NCBI GenBank assembly: GCA_036971615.1
Contig: JAYKKR010000005.1
Span: forward strand, 248,001-312,000
Source of the DNA: Amyloporia xantha
Lineage: Eukaryota > Basidiomycota > Agaricomycetes > Polyporales > Adustoporiaceae
Length of the DNA stretch: 64,000 nt
Direction of reading: 5' to 3'
How positions within the stretch are numbered: position 1 is the stretch's first letter; each line of letters opens with the position of its first letter. This document shows, piece by piece, positions 46,831 through 57,844 of the stretch. Below the pieces are notes generated by a model. That model made no database searches. It worked only from the letters and a program-made list of their open reading frames with translations, and was not told the origin of the DNA. A program made the translations under genes and the position numbers.

Positions 46831-47583
46831 GCGTGACGGATGCGCCTGTTCTGGTGGGATGGCGATTTACTGTCTTGATATATAACTGCTCTATATTTCT
46901 TTTGTACAAATTGGACTTAGTTGATTAGTGTATTTTAATCAACATATTATCCCCGGAAAACCAGCGCATATATGCATGACGCGCCATATGTTCTCTCTGT
47001 ACATGCCATCGCGCAAGTCTTGCGTTGTCAAGAATACTATGTTCGCACCATCAGGAGATGAGGTGTGGCACGCAACTTTTCAGTTTCTTAGTCTTTCCGT
47101 GAAGTGGGTACAATACCGCCAGTTAGAGTACAATGCAGCTCCTGCTCCCCGACATCAGATAATACCGTCTCGCCTCAGATATTTTTCGGAGTTTCCTTTC
47201 CAGCGCTCTTGAGAAATGAGACCTCAAGCTTTTTCTCATCACTGTCCCACTCTCGGTCTTAGATTTGAAGCGCCAAGACGGATATGCGTCCCAGCCGCCG
47301 TAGAGCCCGCTGCTGCCCGGCCCGCCCCCGATGGGCTATAGCTGAGCCTGCGGAGCCTATTGGCGCAGTAGGCACATACTGAACGAGTGGGGCAAACGAG
47401 TGGGGCAACTTGCGGACACTCGACACACGCGTGCAGCGGGCACTGTCAGTGCGTGCTGGCAACCAAGGAGGGGCGGTCATGTCTCGTATGTGCATGCTCG
47501 CCAACGAAGGACTCGCGAGGACTCACAGAGAATTGAGCTGGGGGTGCGTGCAAGAGGATGGACGTGAGCAGGTGAGCCTTGGC
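46831..47583. other. Intergenic, no supported gene
   Basis: Contains a short direct repeat (CGAGTGGGGCAA twice at 47382-47408) and no coherent ORF. Confidence 0.4.
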
Positions 47584-47970
47584 TCACAGACTTCCTATAA
47601 TGTCGGCTTTTACTGACACATATCGATCGGTTGTATACAGGCCTTTTCTACTGCTGACGGGTATTGATTCTGCTCTGATCCTTCTAGTTGGAGGATCCGT
47701 TGCACTACTGCTCACCGTTTCGAGGTGTTCCTCGGCGATTGCAAAAAGTCCCGTGAGTTCCAGAGCGGCGAACTTGACGGTAGGGATGTTGTCGGACTCG
47801 AGCAATTCGACGAGTGTGGTCATCCCGGACAGGAGTGTTTCGGAGGCGAAAGAGGAAACAGAGAATATGTCGACGATGCTCGGGACGCCTTGTGGCAGGG
47901 AGTTTGCAGAGAAGATGTTGAGGTACATGTATGACGTGCGCGGCCAATATAAGCAGGAATGAGGGACGCG
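47584..47970 (-). pseudogene. Possible HEAT/ARM-repeat-like fragment
   Basis: A minus ORF of 114 aa begins MYLNIFSANSLPQGVPSIVD and contains TTLVELLESDNIPTVKFAAL followed by ELTGLFAIAEEHLE, a pattern resembling one or two armadillo/HEAT helices as found in basidiomycete HEAT-repeat proteins. After that the composition becomes non-coding. No start, promoter or further repeats are visible. It may be a fragment of a larger repeat gene, or chance. Confidence 0.3.
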
Positions 47971-48529
47971 AGGGAGTAAATGGACGAATCTACGAGTAAA
48001 GAGAGTGATCCTTTCAGATAGGAGGGAACGGCATCTGACTCAGACCTCATATAAGCCAACAACAACATGCATACGCAGTCAGGAGTGACATACCTTCTGC
48101 ACCGTCCTCCGGAATACTTGGCAGAAGCGCACTGCTTATCCCTTGGCCCAGAAATGCCTCCTACTACGTCAAGTCCTGCTCTGAGTTCTCGTCCCGATAT
48201 TCACAGTATTCGAATCCTAGATGGCGAGCAAATAGAGCACTCACATGCTACGCAGAAAGCGGTGAGGTACATCCATATTGAATTTAGAATTGATATATAT
48301 ATACTTGACTAAATAGCATGGTAGACCCTGACGAATCTAAATCTACCATGTTAGAAAAGTAGGTGCACTATAGCATTGTAGACTTTGCAAGCACAGCAAT
48401 AAAAATGTAATTATTCAACTAAAAGTGGTCCCCGGTTGTCAACTAACTTCCAGTCATCCATTGATTAGGCTTTAACTGACCCACCATACAACCAGCTTGG
48501 ACAGACATCCAGTATAAGCATCCATCCAT
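47971..48529. other. Intergenic, no supported gene
   Basis: Holds a TATATATATA run near 48294 and the 3' flank of the aspartic peptidase gene. Nothing else is supported. Confidence 0.4.
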
Positions 48530-50314
48530 TCAACACATCAGCATGCCCAGAATTGTTGCAGATATCATGCTTAACAGAATGACACTCGACTTATGTTGAG
48601 TGCTCGCAGCAGAGTTCGTATGAGTGCTAGCATCGGTGCTGGCGCTCGATGTGCCCGTAGTCCCGGAGGCCGAACCTATAGTCGGGCTAGGTGCCGCCGC
48701 CGCCTTGCCATTCATATCCAGTGCCGTATCCGACAGCGTTGCAAAGCCGACGGAGGGTGGATTGTAACGGAAGACAGAGTAGACGTTTTTCTGTACAGAT
48801 GACATGTGAGGCCACAGTTTACATGGAATACGCAAGATTATAACACGTACAAGGAACGTATCTCCCAGGACCCAAGGCGGCGCACTTGTTCCTGCGGTAT
48901 CTCCTATGACAAAGGCGCCAAAGCACATATTGGGTTCGTTCGACGACGAGTATGTGAAATCGGTAGCAGATATCGGCCACCCGACAGAGCTGTTGCCGAA
49001 CGTGAGCACTACTTCGACGTCCGTAGAACATGCTGCAAGAAGGTTCAAAGGTGATACGGGGAGGCTGCTGCTAAGACGCACGGTATGTGTAGAATGTCGA
49101 GTATTCCCCTGTACCTTGCTGGCTACCGGGGACCTGTGCGTAGATCTCGGCGATGACGTCTGGAGGCCCGGAAACGAGAGTGCTGCCCGTGTCGATGGCG
49201 GCGTAGGACCCGGAACCGGATGGCAAGGTGACAGCATGGCCTTGAACGGTGATAGCTGTAATGACGGCCGAGGTTACATTGTTACCGCTGATCACTGAGA
49301 GCTAATCGTTCGTACACACCACTGAGCTGCTGAAGCCAGTAACCAATCATATCGTCCGGAATGTCCTGATAGTCGATGTCACCGGTGAACAGGCTCGAGT
49401 TCGTAGCACCCAGGGTAAACGTCCCTCCTGGCTCTAGCGTTTGGGCCGAACTGTCGTTGTCGTATCGCGTCAACTGGAATGCGAAAAGCGATTCTGTAAG
49501 TGAAGTGTTCGACTGCGCAAGCGCCTCCCAGAATGGTGTCGCTCCGGAGGACGCGATTTGCTGCCACGCAAAGCCCATCAGACCAGATACCGGGGCGTCA
49601 ACTACTTGGCCAGATACGTCGTCGACCACAGCAAATGTCTGGGAGGGTATAGTGAAACCGGCCATCTGCACGATGTCCTGCCCGAGTGTGCCCTGAGCAT
49701 CCCCAGACCCGTACTGGATTGAGAATGTCCGATTCAGGGTATGGAACGTTGAAGACTTTGATGGGTCGAATGTCGAGACCCCGATAGGAATATTTGTGAC
49801 AGCATCAGCGGTGGTGCTCTGAGAAGCGAGCCACAGGTCTCTGTTATAGTGGATTTCTATGAATTCAATAGCCTGTGAATGTACAGACGACGTACGAAGA
49901 GCCTGTATCAAAAACTACGTCGAACAGTGCAGGTGGAGTCCCAATAGCCAAGGAACCGAAGAAGCTGAACAAATCGGTAAGGGAGGTCGTGATATGTACA
50001 CGAAAGCACGTACCTGCTGTCCTGACCCTGGTTCGTGAGCCTAGAAAATGGCGGTTAAAGGACGTTGGCAAGTATGATGATGGTCACATTTACAGATTCA
50101 TTCCGCTGGCACGTCGCTGGTTTTTTGCGTGACCGAAGCCATATTTGGCCTCCAATGCCAACTGATGTCTCCTCAGCAACTCCGGTGTGCGTCTCCGTTG
50201 ATTAGGCTTGCGCATAAGACTGACAGATGTTCCAGACACCTCATGTGAATAGACTTCCAGGGCCAGTGATAAGAGACACGCGACTGTTGTCGAGAGCTCG
50301 AAGAAACCGAGCAT
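48530..50314 (-). CDS. A1 aspartic peptidase with hydrophobic C-terminal tail
   Basis: Pepsin-type peptidase of 473 aa in seven exons: 50314-50094, 50040-50014, 49964-49896, 49840-49320, 49255-49115, 49032-48851 and 48790-48530. The signal peptide starts MLGFFELSTTVACLLSLALE, followed by a basic propeptide (RKPNQRRRTPELLRRHQ). The first catalytic Asp is in FDVVFDTGSSDLWLAS, re-formed only by splicing, and the second is in YAAIDTGSTLVSGP. Other A1 landmarks are FSIQYGSGDAQGTL, GLMGFAWQQIA, and WVLGDTFL spliced to KNVYSVFRY. The last 60 residues are Ser/Thr/Ala-rich and end in a hydrophobic stretch (SSVILLSMISATILGMLMC), suggesting a GPI- or membrane-anchored yapsin-like enzyme. A start 11 codons upstream (50347) is also open. 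Confidence 0.93.
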
Positions 50315-50876
50315 GGTGTTGTCAAGGAGAGAAAGCCGAAACACCAAGGCTTATGAAGGGACCGCCGAGGCTGCGCATCACGCAGAGCAGATGCATGTAA
50401 TTGTCACAGCCTTTTGACCTATTATTGAAATAGTGCACTAGGCGCCAAAGGGGCCCGGGAAGCAGGCGTAGACTTTACTAATAAACGATTAGGCATAGAG
50501 TAAACCTCCCGTCGTAAGCTCGGATCGAAATCTGAAACACTAGCACACCAGATGCGCAACGCAAACACAGATCTCGTTGAACTTGCTCTTTCGACATGCA
50601 TAAGTAGTGCTGATAGCTCCTGCACATCAAGAAGACGAATTTTGCAGTGTACATATCCGTTGGACCACATGTCGCGCTTTTGAGCTCCTCACAAGATCCG
50701 TTGCATTAATCAGATGTGAAGTGACGGTACGAATCTACAGGTGAACGGAGTATCCAGTACTAGTCCTAGTCACCCCCGTTCGCAGGAGATCTTCTGTCAA
50801 GTATCACGAGCTCTCACACGTTATTCTGTGAAGGGAACGGCGTGAACCATACGTAGTAATGGTCAAAATATGTGGC
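50315..50876. other. Intergenic between peptidase and His-rich gene
   Basis: No gene supported. It includes the 5' region of the peptidase gene and the 3' flank of the small His-rich gene. Confidence 0.4.
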
Positions 50877-51316
50877 TTACTGAGTTGAAGGGTCCAATCC
50901 GGATTCTGCGACCAGCCTCTGAAGCAGCGCTTGGTTGCTACATGGATCAGTGTTTGCAGCTCGCTCATAATGGTGAGCATACTCCGCATGATAACTAGGG
51001 CTGTGACGGTAGCCGGAGTAGTGGTGCGGACGCAGACGGCCGTGACGGTAATACGTCGGGCGATGAGCCTCTGCATGATGGGACGGGCGATGGGGCTCAT
51101 CAGGATGATACATCTCATGATTATATCCAACGTGCCCTAGGCGGTGTAAGGCATACTGATCGATTTCTCGCGCGTAGGTTTCACCGCTGAGCTCGGGCTA
51201 AGCGTCAGTATTGGATTCTATACCAGGCTGTTTTATATCACTCACGAAAGTGTAGTGGATACCGCAGGCGCCACAAGTGCAGCCAAAGCGAATACGACCA
51301 TAGCTGACGCACGCAT
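50877..51316 (-). CDS. Small secreted His/Tyr-rich protein
   Basis: Secreted protein of 126 aa in two exons, 51316-51246 and 51186-50877, joined by a phase-2 intron. The signal peptide is MRASAMVVFALAALVAPAVS. The mature part is dense in His, Tyr, Arg and Pro: YHPDEPHRPSHHAEAHRPTY, then HGRLRPHHYSGYRHSPSYH and AEYAHHYERAAN. It shares its signal peptide, intron phase, the EYAHHY motif and a conserved 5'UTR exon plus intron with the paralog at 52197-53033. Clustered HH, HxH and HHxxH motifs suggest divalent-metal binding, but this is inference. One Cys only; no known domain. Confidence 0.8.
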
Positions 51317-51455
51317 GATTCAAAGGGACGACGCAGAAGCGATGAAAAGTAAGGGAGTGTAAGGGACTAGATTAATCTGGCTAGAGCGACAGTTGTAGAG
51401 TTGGGAGGTCGCAGTCGTCAACAAGAAATGCAAAAGGGTCGTGACAAGAGGCAGG

Positions 51456-51518
51456 CTACGCAGGAGGTAGCTTTTACGTCAATTACACAGACCACAAAGA
51501 ATCCTCTAATGTACTCAC
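51456..51518 (-). other. 5'UTR intron of the small His-rich gene
   Basis: The leader exon ends GTCGGCACTGGTTG, then GTGAGTAC opens a 63-bp intron closed by GCGTAG. The leader resumes CCTGCCTCTTGTCACGACCC. The same exon edges occur before the two paralogs at 53227 and 56438. Confidence 0.65.
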
Positions 51519-52196
51519 CAACCAGTGCCGACTCTTGGGCTCAAATGAGGGATGGAGGAGCTAGGTTTCGTTTAGCACGAGAGCGTGCTTTTATCATCAC
51601 TGCTCGGAGCGAACGAGCGCCAGCTAGCATAGCCGTAGTGAAGCGCACTGCCTTCCTGTATAGTATCGACATATAAATGATGCGTGCAACAAGTTACAAG
51701 TTACACTTTTGATCAAATTGATGATGACTGCGGTACCTGGCTCCCTTGTCAATGTTGAAAGGCTACTAGGAGGGCTTCCTTGTGTACTAGACACTATAGA
51801 GGCCACGCCTACAGTTTAGACGCCCAGATTATATAAACCCTGATGTAGGGTTGGGTTCACCGCCATGATTCGGCGGCCACTGCAGTGGCCCTCTACTTAT
51901 GACTTATCAAAGGTATACGTTTCTGCATCGCAAGATGTTGGAACCTCACGCTGACGATACTTAAATAATCAAACAGCATGATGAGCTCCTCAAAAAGTTC
52001 GCATTTCAAGTACGTAAATGACGATCAACGAGAGTCTACAACCATAAACTATACTACCCATCCATAATACTTCAATCTCGCTTTGATTTCCACACCTAGC
52101 CACCTAGAAATCGCCGGGCAGGGCTCTCCTGCTGCTGTTGCTGTGGTGGCTAAAACCAATCTCAGCATCGGAACGGTAAGACCCAGCGCCAAACAC
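51519..52196. other. Upstream region of the small His-rich gene
   Basis: Contains the leader and promoter of the gene at 51316 (minus). No other gene. The long plus ORF reaching from 52083 is antisense to the next His-rich gene. Confidence 0.45.
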
Positions 52197-53033
52197 TCAC
52201 TCAAACAACTTAAAGATGTCCTTGCCAGCGTTGAAGATGCTTCCGAAGCTCAGCGCCTGACTCTGGTCCTCAGCCTCACGCGCGAGGACATCTACGATCT
52301 CACGTGCGACCTGGCGATGCGCGTCCGTAGGGCGGCGGAACGTGGCATGGTGACCGTCCATGTGGCCGTGACCGTGGTGCGCAGGACGGTGGGCATGCAT
52401 ACCAGGACGGTGGGCGTGCATACCAGGATGGCTGAGTCCCTCGTGCTCATCGAAGCGACGAGCCGGACGGTGGTAACGCTCGGGTTCACGCTCGTGGTCG
52501 TGGAAGTGCTTGAAACGGTGCTCCCGCTCGTGCTCATGGAAATGCTGGAGACGGCGCTCGCGTTCCAACTCGTGGAAGCGATGCTCGCGGTGACCGCCCC
52601 CGTAGTGTACTGGGTGGTGCTCGTAGTCGGAATAGTGGTGAGCATACTCCGGATCATAGTGGCGAGCAATCAACTCCGTCAACTCGCGGCTCTTCTGGTT
52701 GTTGTTGTTGCTGGAGCCGCTCCTAGAGATCTAGATGAGGAGATAATTTCGTGTTTGCGACTGAAGTACTCACCCAAGTAGGTCGCCGACACCCTTGAGG
52801 CCATCACCGAGGAGGCTCCAAAGGCCGAATGCTTGGCTGCCCTCCTGACCAGCGGGCGGAGCTGTACGAGCAATGAGGTCGTACAATTCGCGCCGGTCAT
52901 AAGTGACCTCATTGCTAAAACCCGGTTAAGTACGAGAATACACGCAAAATTAGACATAATCCATAACTTACGCCAGAGACATTGGCACAGCCGCCGCAGA
53001 GAGGACGAGAGCGATGAGAGTAGAAGCACGCAT
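52197..53033 (-). CDS. Secreted His-rich protein with one family repeat
   Basis: Secreted protein of 242 aa in three exons: 53033-52972, 52914-52774 and 52722-52197, with both introns in phase 2. The signal peptide is MRASTLIALVLSAAAVPMSL. Exon 2 is one copy of the exon-repeat seen five to six times in the gene at 56618: DRRELYDLIARTAPPAGQEG then LLGDGLKGVGDLLG, with a dibasic RR before ELYDLIAR. Exon 3 is His-rich: HYDPEYAHHYSDYEHHPVHY, then FHEHEREHRFKHFHDHERE, then a 7-residue repeat (GMHAHRP twice) and HHGHGHMDGHH. The C-terminal 45 residues are amphipathic (VAREIVDVLAREAEDQSQAL). The HxH and HExH-like clusters suggest Zn, Cu or Ni binding, though no enzyme family is recognised. Antisense to it runs a long valine-rich open frame. 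Confidence 0.85.
52383..52424. repeat. 21-bp tandem repeat in the His-rich coding exon
   Basis: Two head-to-tail 21-bp units (AGGACGGTGGGCATGCATACC and the same with one change), in frame, encoding the duplicated peptide GMHAHRP on the minus strand. Confidence 0.75.
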
Positions 53034-53167
53034 GATGATCGTGAATGTAGAGCGAAGGATAAAGAAGATAAAGGCGGATTAGAATGATAGAACGAGAGAA
53101 AGGTCGTAGAGTAAAAACGTTGAAGTCGTCAACAAGAAATGCGTCAAAGAACGTAACAAAAGTCAGG

Positions 53168-53226
53168 CTAGTAAAAGGAAAATCAGCATAGCTGCGAGGG
53201 GATGACGAATACCAGATGCGACTCAC
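53168..53226 (-). other. 5'UTR intron of the large His-rich gene
   Basis: The leader exon ends AGAAGTCGGTACTGGTTG, then GTGAGTCG opens a 59-bp intron ending TTACTAG. The leader resumes CCTGACTTTTGTTACGTTCT. A TATAAATAC box lies just upstream (about 53,290-53,305, minus strand). Confidence 0.7.
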
Positions 53227-53299
53227 CAACCAGTACCGACTTCTGGGGCTCGAGTGAAAGAATGAGGAGCTGAAGATTGTAGACTAGATACAGCAGTAT

Positions 53300-56200
53300 T
53301 TATACCTACGTTGGGGAGCAGCATCCATCGATGCCGAAAGCAGCGGCATGGCGGCAGCACGGCACCTAGATGCCAAGCAGCGCCCGTAGCTTCCAATGAT
53401 GAACTTCGAGTCAGGAACGAAACCGGAATCACCGAGGGATGAATAGCGCGCGGCACTCGCTACGTACATAGCTGTTATCAGCAGTGATCGGTGAGCTACA
53501 GTGGGTCAAGCAGTGAGATCCTTCTCCACTGGGCAATGCCTGTCTTGTAGATCATCCTCCCAGACCAGATGAGAGCAGACAAATAGAATGAACAGCGCGG
53601 TGCGATGTATACCATGGTGCACCAGTCGCTATAGACCGATACAGCCGCCGAAGAGGATTTCGAGATATGAAACACCTCGAAGACGCGCTCAGCCGGGGCA
53701 GTGAGACTGCCAAATCACGTCCGTCAAGACAAGATAGATTCGAGAAGGCTGGTTCACGACCATCAGGATTGCAGCAATATCAAAACGCCTGCTCACCAGC
53801 TCACAACTGCAGACGCCGTACAGACGCCTAAAGTCGTTTGGCGAAGTTAGCCTACCGGTGCTGGTGTTGGATCCAGCGTTATGTCGATTGTCATCGAGAC
53901 TCCTGTTCACACGGCTGTCGCTTTCGCACGAGTTTCGAATTGCAGAGGCGTTTGTTGGTCATAAAACCCGCTCACAGTCTCGTGCATGCCAATGAGAGCC
54001 AACCGGGTAATCGGGGCGTGGGTGCAAGGAGATATGCAACATTTACTTTCGGAGACTCCGGATCACGAAGAGAGCGTTAATTATAAGGATAGGACGAACA
54101 CGAATTTGTGCAGTGGATGTCGCAAGATTTCCAAGATGTAGGCCTTACACCTCATTGCGACCGCAAGCAGCAGGGCAAAAGACTGAGCGGATGTAACATC
54201 TGTCGAAAAAATCGTCGTTTTGAGACCAACAGTGCGTGGACATCCTAACTTGCGCGGAAAATAGCGGCGCAGAAAACATTCATTGAATCGTCAGCGAACA
54301 ACACTTAGTTATGCGATTGAACAGGATCAAGGTGCTCACGTGCGGTGTCGGGTATATACACCCGTCTTATATAGGCAGTACTTTTGTGAATTCAGTACGG
54401 TTCGGAGGGATTATCTTTCGAAAACAAGATAACGCCGAACATGTGATGCCGCGGAAGTCAGGAGTAAATGTTCACGAATCTCGAGGACACTACCGTATTA
54501 GAGCACAGCGAGAAACAACAGACCAGGCTTCCGCGTACAGGAACAGGACGAAGTTTGGCGTTGACTGTAAGACCGAGATACAGTTAGAGATAGAAAAGCA
54601 GCTGCACGACGTAGGGGATTGATCATTAATAGAGCATATACTAGGTGTTCACAAAATGGCAAACGTAGACGAGAAGACGAGTCGGACAATGCGGCAATTG
54701 ATGGAGAGAGATTGCCATCTGACAACAGTGGTCGGAACCAACCAGTGGTTGTACAGCCTGGATTCGTCAGTCTGTATTGTTCTACTCGCGAGTTTCTTGT
54801 CCCATTATATTTGCACTTGTAGAGAGTTGAGATAGACTGTATTCCTGGTAGATTGGTGGTATAAACAGAGAAAAGGCGTAGAAAACCCCTACAGCGCAAG
54901 TATAAATGGAACATCCTCTACTAAACATACAATAGGCGGGAGAGTAACTCACCAGACAAAGAAAAGACACCCCAATGCATTGCTCTACATGGACAGCGAT
55001 ATGCAATTACGTCGAAACAATAGCCATCTACCAGTTCTGTTGAAAATTTATCATAAACGCGATGAGATATTTGAAGGCGTACAGGTTTTGCCCAGCACCG
55101 ATTATATTACAAAATCTATTTAAGGGGTTAGCGCGTGACGATCAGTGAGGACCTGTGCTAGAGATATCAGGACATTCAACGTAGTTGATTATGAGCGGCA
55201 GAACACAGATACTGATTACTTATGTCCCAGACTTAGCGGTCGTTTTCAGACAGCGGATGTCGGACCCAATCCATACATTGGTCTTCGTGACGGCCTATTG
55301 TGGATGGTGCTTGCGGTGCGCGCAAGAAGGAGGAATTCTGGTCAGGTAAATGACACCTTAGCCGATGATACGTGTGAGCTCGAGGGCGAGTTGTTGTAGT
55401 CGATACTTTCTTCTGTCGAACCTTCGCAGGCTCAGAATATCCGGAGTCGTTATGAACCTTGAGTGGTTCAGCGCAGGTGTGGCGGAGTTTTCGAAGATGC
55501 ATAGCTATACACGTGACGTAATGTTCTCCCATACGCGCCTCGGCCGCCCCTGCACCCGAGTTTAGTCTCCGTGGCTTGACCAATATAGACGAAGACAGTC
55601 GTTCGGCTTTATACCCGAGTTGGACTTTATTGGATTTTATTCGCCTACGCTTGGAATTCAAGAACGGCAATACAACTGCCATGGCGGCGACGGCACGGGG
55701 TGCTTTTTGCAGCTCTTGGTGAAATTCAAGTATCAAACCGAAAAATCTACTTCAAACTGAACATCATTCCTCCATGAAGTGTTCGCCGAATTACTATGCT
55801 GTGTACAGATTAATCTATACAGCCCGTAACAGCCGATGTACTGCATGGATTGGAACGGTTCAGGTTTGATTTTATCGTTGTGGAGACTTCTTAGCGTCCA
55901 TGCAGACCGAGTAACCCGAACGACTGATGAAGGTGAAGATGTATGCTGTCCATGTGTTTGACCCTGGTCGACAAAACGTCAGCTCTTTTAGAAGTAAGTA
56001 TGAGCAAATTTATTTGATGCTATCATGAGATTTCTCGTCGGTGAGTGAGTTAATTCATTTAACATCTAAACAGTCGAAACGACTCCCAGATGAAATTCAT
56101 CCAGACTCGAACCAACTTGCAACGATGACGGTCATCACCCCCGTGTCTAGAAGTGTGTTATTCTGTCGTGACAACGCTGTGAACTCGTTGAAGGTAGTGT

Positions 56201-56360
56201 CCGCCGAAAGGATAAGTCTCATCCTCTGATCACCAGATGGCTTCCTAAGGCTTCTACTGATTTTGCAGTCAGCGCATCCTAATATAATGTATTTTTACAC
56301 GCGCGCTGTTTGATGCATCAGAAAGGGAAGATATTGACCGCGTTTCGACTTCCAGGTCGT
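53300..56360. other. 3 kb without a supported gene
   Basis: Between the promoters of two divergent paralogs. ORFs such as plus 54311-54622 and minus 55233-55736 have no recognisable domain and no consistent splice model. No repeat or mobile element was identified. Confidence 0.4.
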
Positions 56361-56369
56361 GTATATAAG
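56361..56369 (+). promoter_or_regulatory. TATA box of the exon-repeat gene
   Basis: GTATATAAGC lies about 70 bp before the end of the leader exon. Transcription would start near 56,390-56,400. Confidence 0.65.
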
Positions 56370-56438
56370 CACATCGAGACACTGTCATCCCCCAGCTCCT
56401 CCTATCCTCGTTCGAGCCCCAAAAGTCGGTACTGGTTG

Positions 56439-56495
56439 GTAAGTATATTGTTCTATTCACCGCTCAACTGTCTAACTAAGTTCCTTCAATATCAG
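56439..56495 (+). other. 5'UTR intron of the exon-repeat gene
   Basis: The leader exon ends AAAAGTCGGTACTGGTTG, then GTAAGTAT opens a 57-bp intron ending ATATCAG. The leader resumes CCTGACTTTTGCTACATTCC and runs to the ATG at 56618. Both edges match the two His-rich paralogs. Confidence 0.7.
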
Positions 56496-56617
56496 CCTGA
56501 CTTTTGCTACATTCCTTACGTATTTCTTTGTTAACGAACTCGCCCTTACGACCTCGACCCCTTGTCTCAATACTCCACTCTCAACCCTCTTACTCCATCT
56601 TCATCTCATTTTTTACG

Positions 56618-57844
56618 ATGCGTACTTCTACTGTCGTTGCTCTCGCCCTTTCCGCGGCTGCTCTGCCCGTGATGTCTGCTCCTTTCACGTACGTCTCTCG
56701 TCATTGATAACCGTTGTGCCTCGTTGCTAACTCAAAAGTACTTTCAGCGGAACCATGGATTACAACCAACGCCGGGAAGCCGAGAGCTACTCAGACCTTG
56801 TTGCTCGCGACGAGATGCTCCAAGATCTTGTTTCCCGCGCCGTTCAGGAAGGCAGCGGTGCTTTGGGGTGGTTTGATATCGCCAAAGACGGATTCAAAGC
56901 TTTCAAGGCCATCGATAAGTGAGTTCTCCGTAATAGTTGCTCTCACCGACAATGCTGACTGGACATGAAGTCACGAAAAGAACAAGAAGAAGGACAAGAA
57001 GAAGAAGCACAGGCGCGACCTCGCTGCTCGCTTTGTGCCTCAGGGCAGTGGCGCTGTCGACTGGGAAGGTCTCGCTACCGATGGCGTTCATGTTGTTCAT
57101 GATATCTTCGAGTGAGTAACCGGTGATGATGTGTGTACTCACGATCTCATTGTCTTTTCTCCACAGTGATGGCGACAAGAAAAAGGAGGATAAACGCGCC
57201 TTGTATGATTTCCTTGCCCGCTCGGTATCGCAGGGCAGCGGCGCAGTCAATTGGGAAGGTCTTGCTACCGATGGCGTTCACGTCGTCCATGACATTTTTG
57301 AGTCGGTCACCATTCCATTCATCGACGTGGTCAATAAACTGACAAATTACGATTGAACTAGTGATGATGACAAGAAGGACAAGCGGGATCTGTATGATAT
57401 CCTTGCTCGTGCTATCCCGGCGGGGAGTGCTGCCGTTAACTGGGATGGATTGGTACACGACGGTGTCCATGTTGCGCAGGACATCTTCGAGTGAGTTATG
57501 CACGATTCATCATACTTAAGCCGTTTGTTTATTATGTACGGCAGTGACAAGAAATCCCGCTCTGTGGATGAGGGTAGTAGCGCCGTAAACTGGGACGGTC
57601 TGGCCAAGGACGGTGTCAGCGTCGTGCATGACATCTTCGAGTAGGTAATATTGTCCGGTCTGGTTGCACTCCGCTCACATTCCTTTGTAGTGACGGTGAC
57701 AAGAAGAGCCGAAGGGAAATTTGGGAGAACTTCGCTCGCAGCCCTATGCCAGCAGGCGGTCGTACAAGACCCATAGGAGATGGCGCCAAACACGAAGCTT
57801 TGTCGGCTTTGCCGTCCATTTATAGGCCCAAGTCCCGGTACTGA
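56618..57844 (+). CDS. Secreted exon-repeat protein, possible Kex2 precursor
   Basis: Secreted protein of 298 aa in seven exons: 56618-56688, 56748-56918, 56971-57111, 57167-57301, 57362-57490, 57545-57640 and 57691-57844. All introns are phase 2, so every internal exon is a symmetric module. The signal peptide is MRTSTVVALALSAAALPVMS. Exons 3-6 each encode one repeat: GSGAVDWEGLATDGVHVVHD, GSGAVNWEGLATDGVHVVHD, GSAAVNWDGLVHDGVHVAQD and SSAVNWDGLAKDGVSVVHD, each ending IF(E/D). Exon 2 is a divergent unit (EGSGALGWFDIAKDGFKAF) and exon 7 a decayed one. A lysine/aspartate linker with a dibasic site opens most repeats: HRRDLAAR, EDKRALYDFLAR, KDKRDLYDILAR and SRREIWENFAR. This suggests cleavage by kexin into similar peptides, but a structural repeat protein is equally possible. 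Exon 6 has lost the dibasic and LYD part. Confidence 0.88.

Noticed and set aside
47579..47962. 127-codon plus ORF
   Set aside because: The minus-strand reading of the same region is more protein-like (HEAT-like helices); the plus reading has no motif.
48593..49298. Plus ORFs over the aspartic peptidase
   Set aside because: Antisense shadows of exons with clear A1 peptidase motifs.
52083..52781. 232-codon valine-rich, membrane-like frame on the plus strand
   Set aside because: It is the exact antisense of the His-rich exon. His and CAC-rich codons read backwards give GTG valines, creating a false hydrophobic protein.
55233..55736. 167-codon minus ORF
   Set aside because: No domain, no promoter and no splice partners; basic low-information composition.
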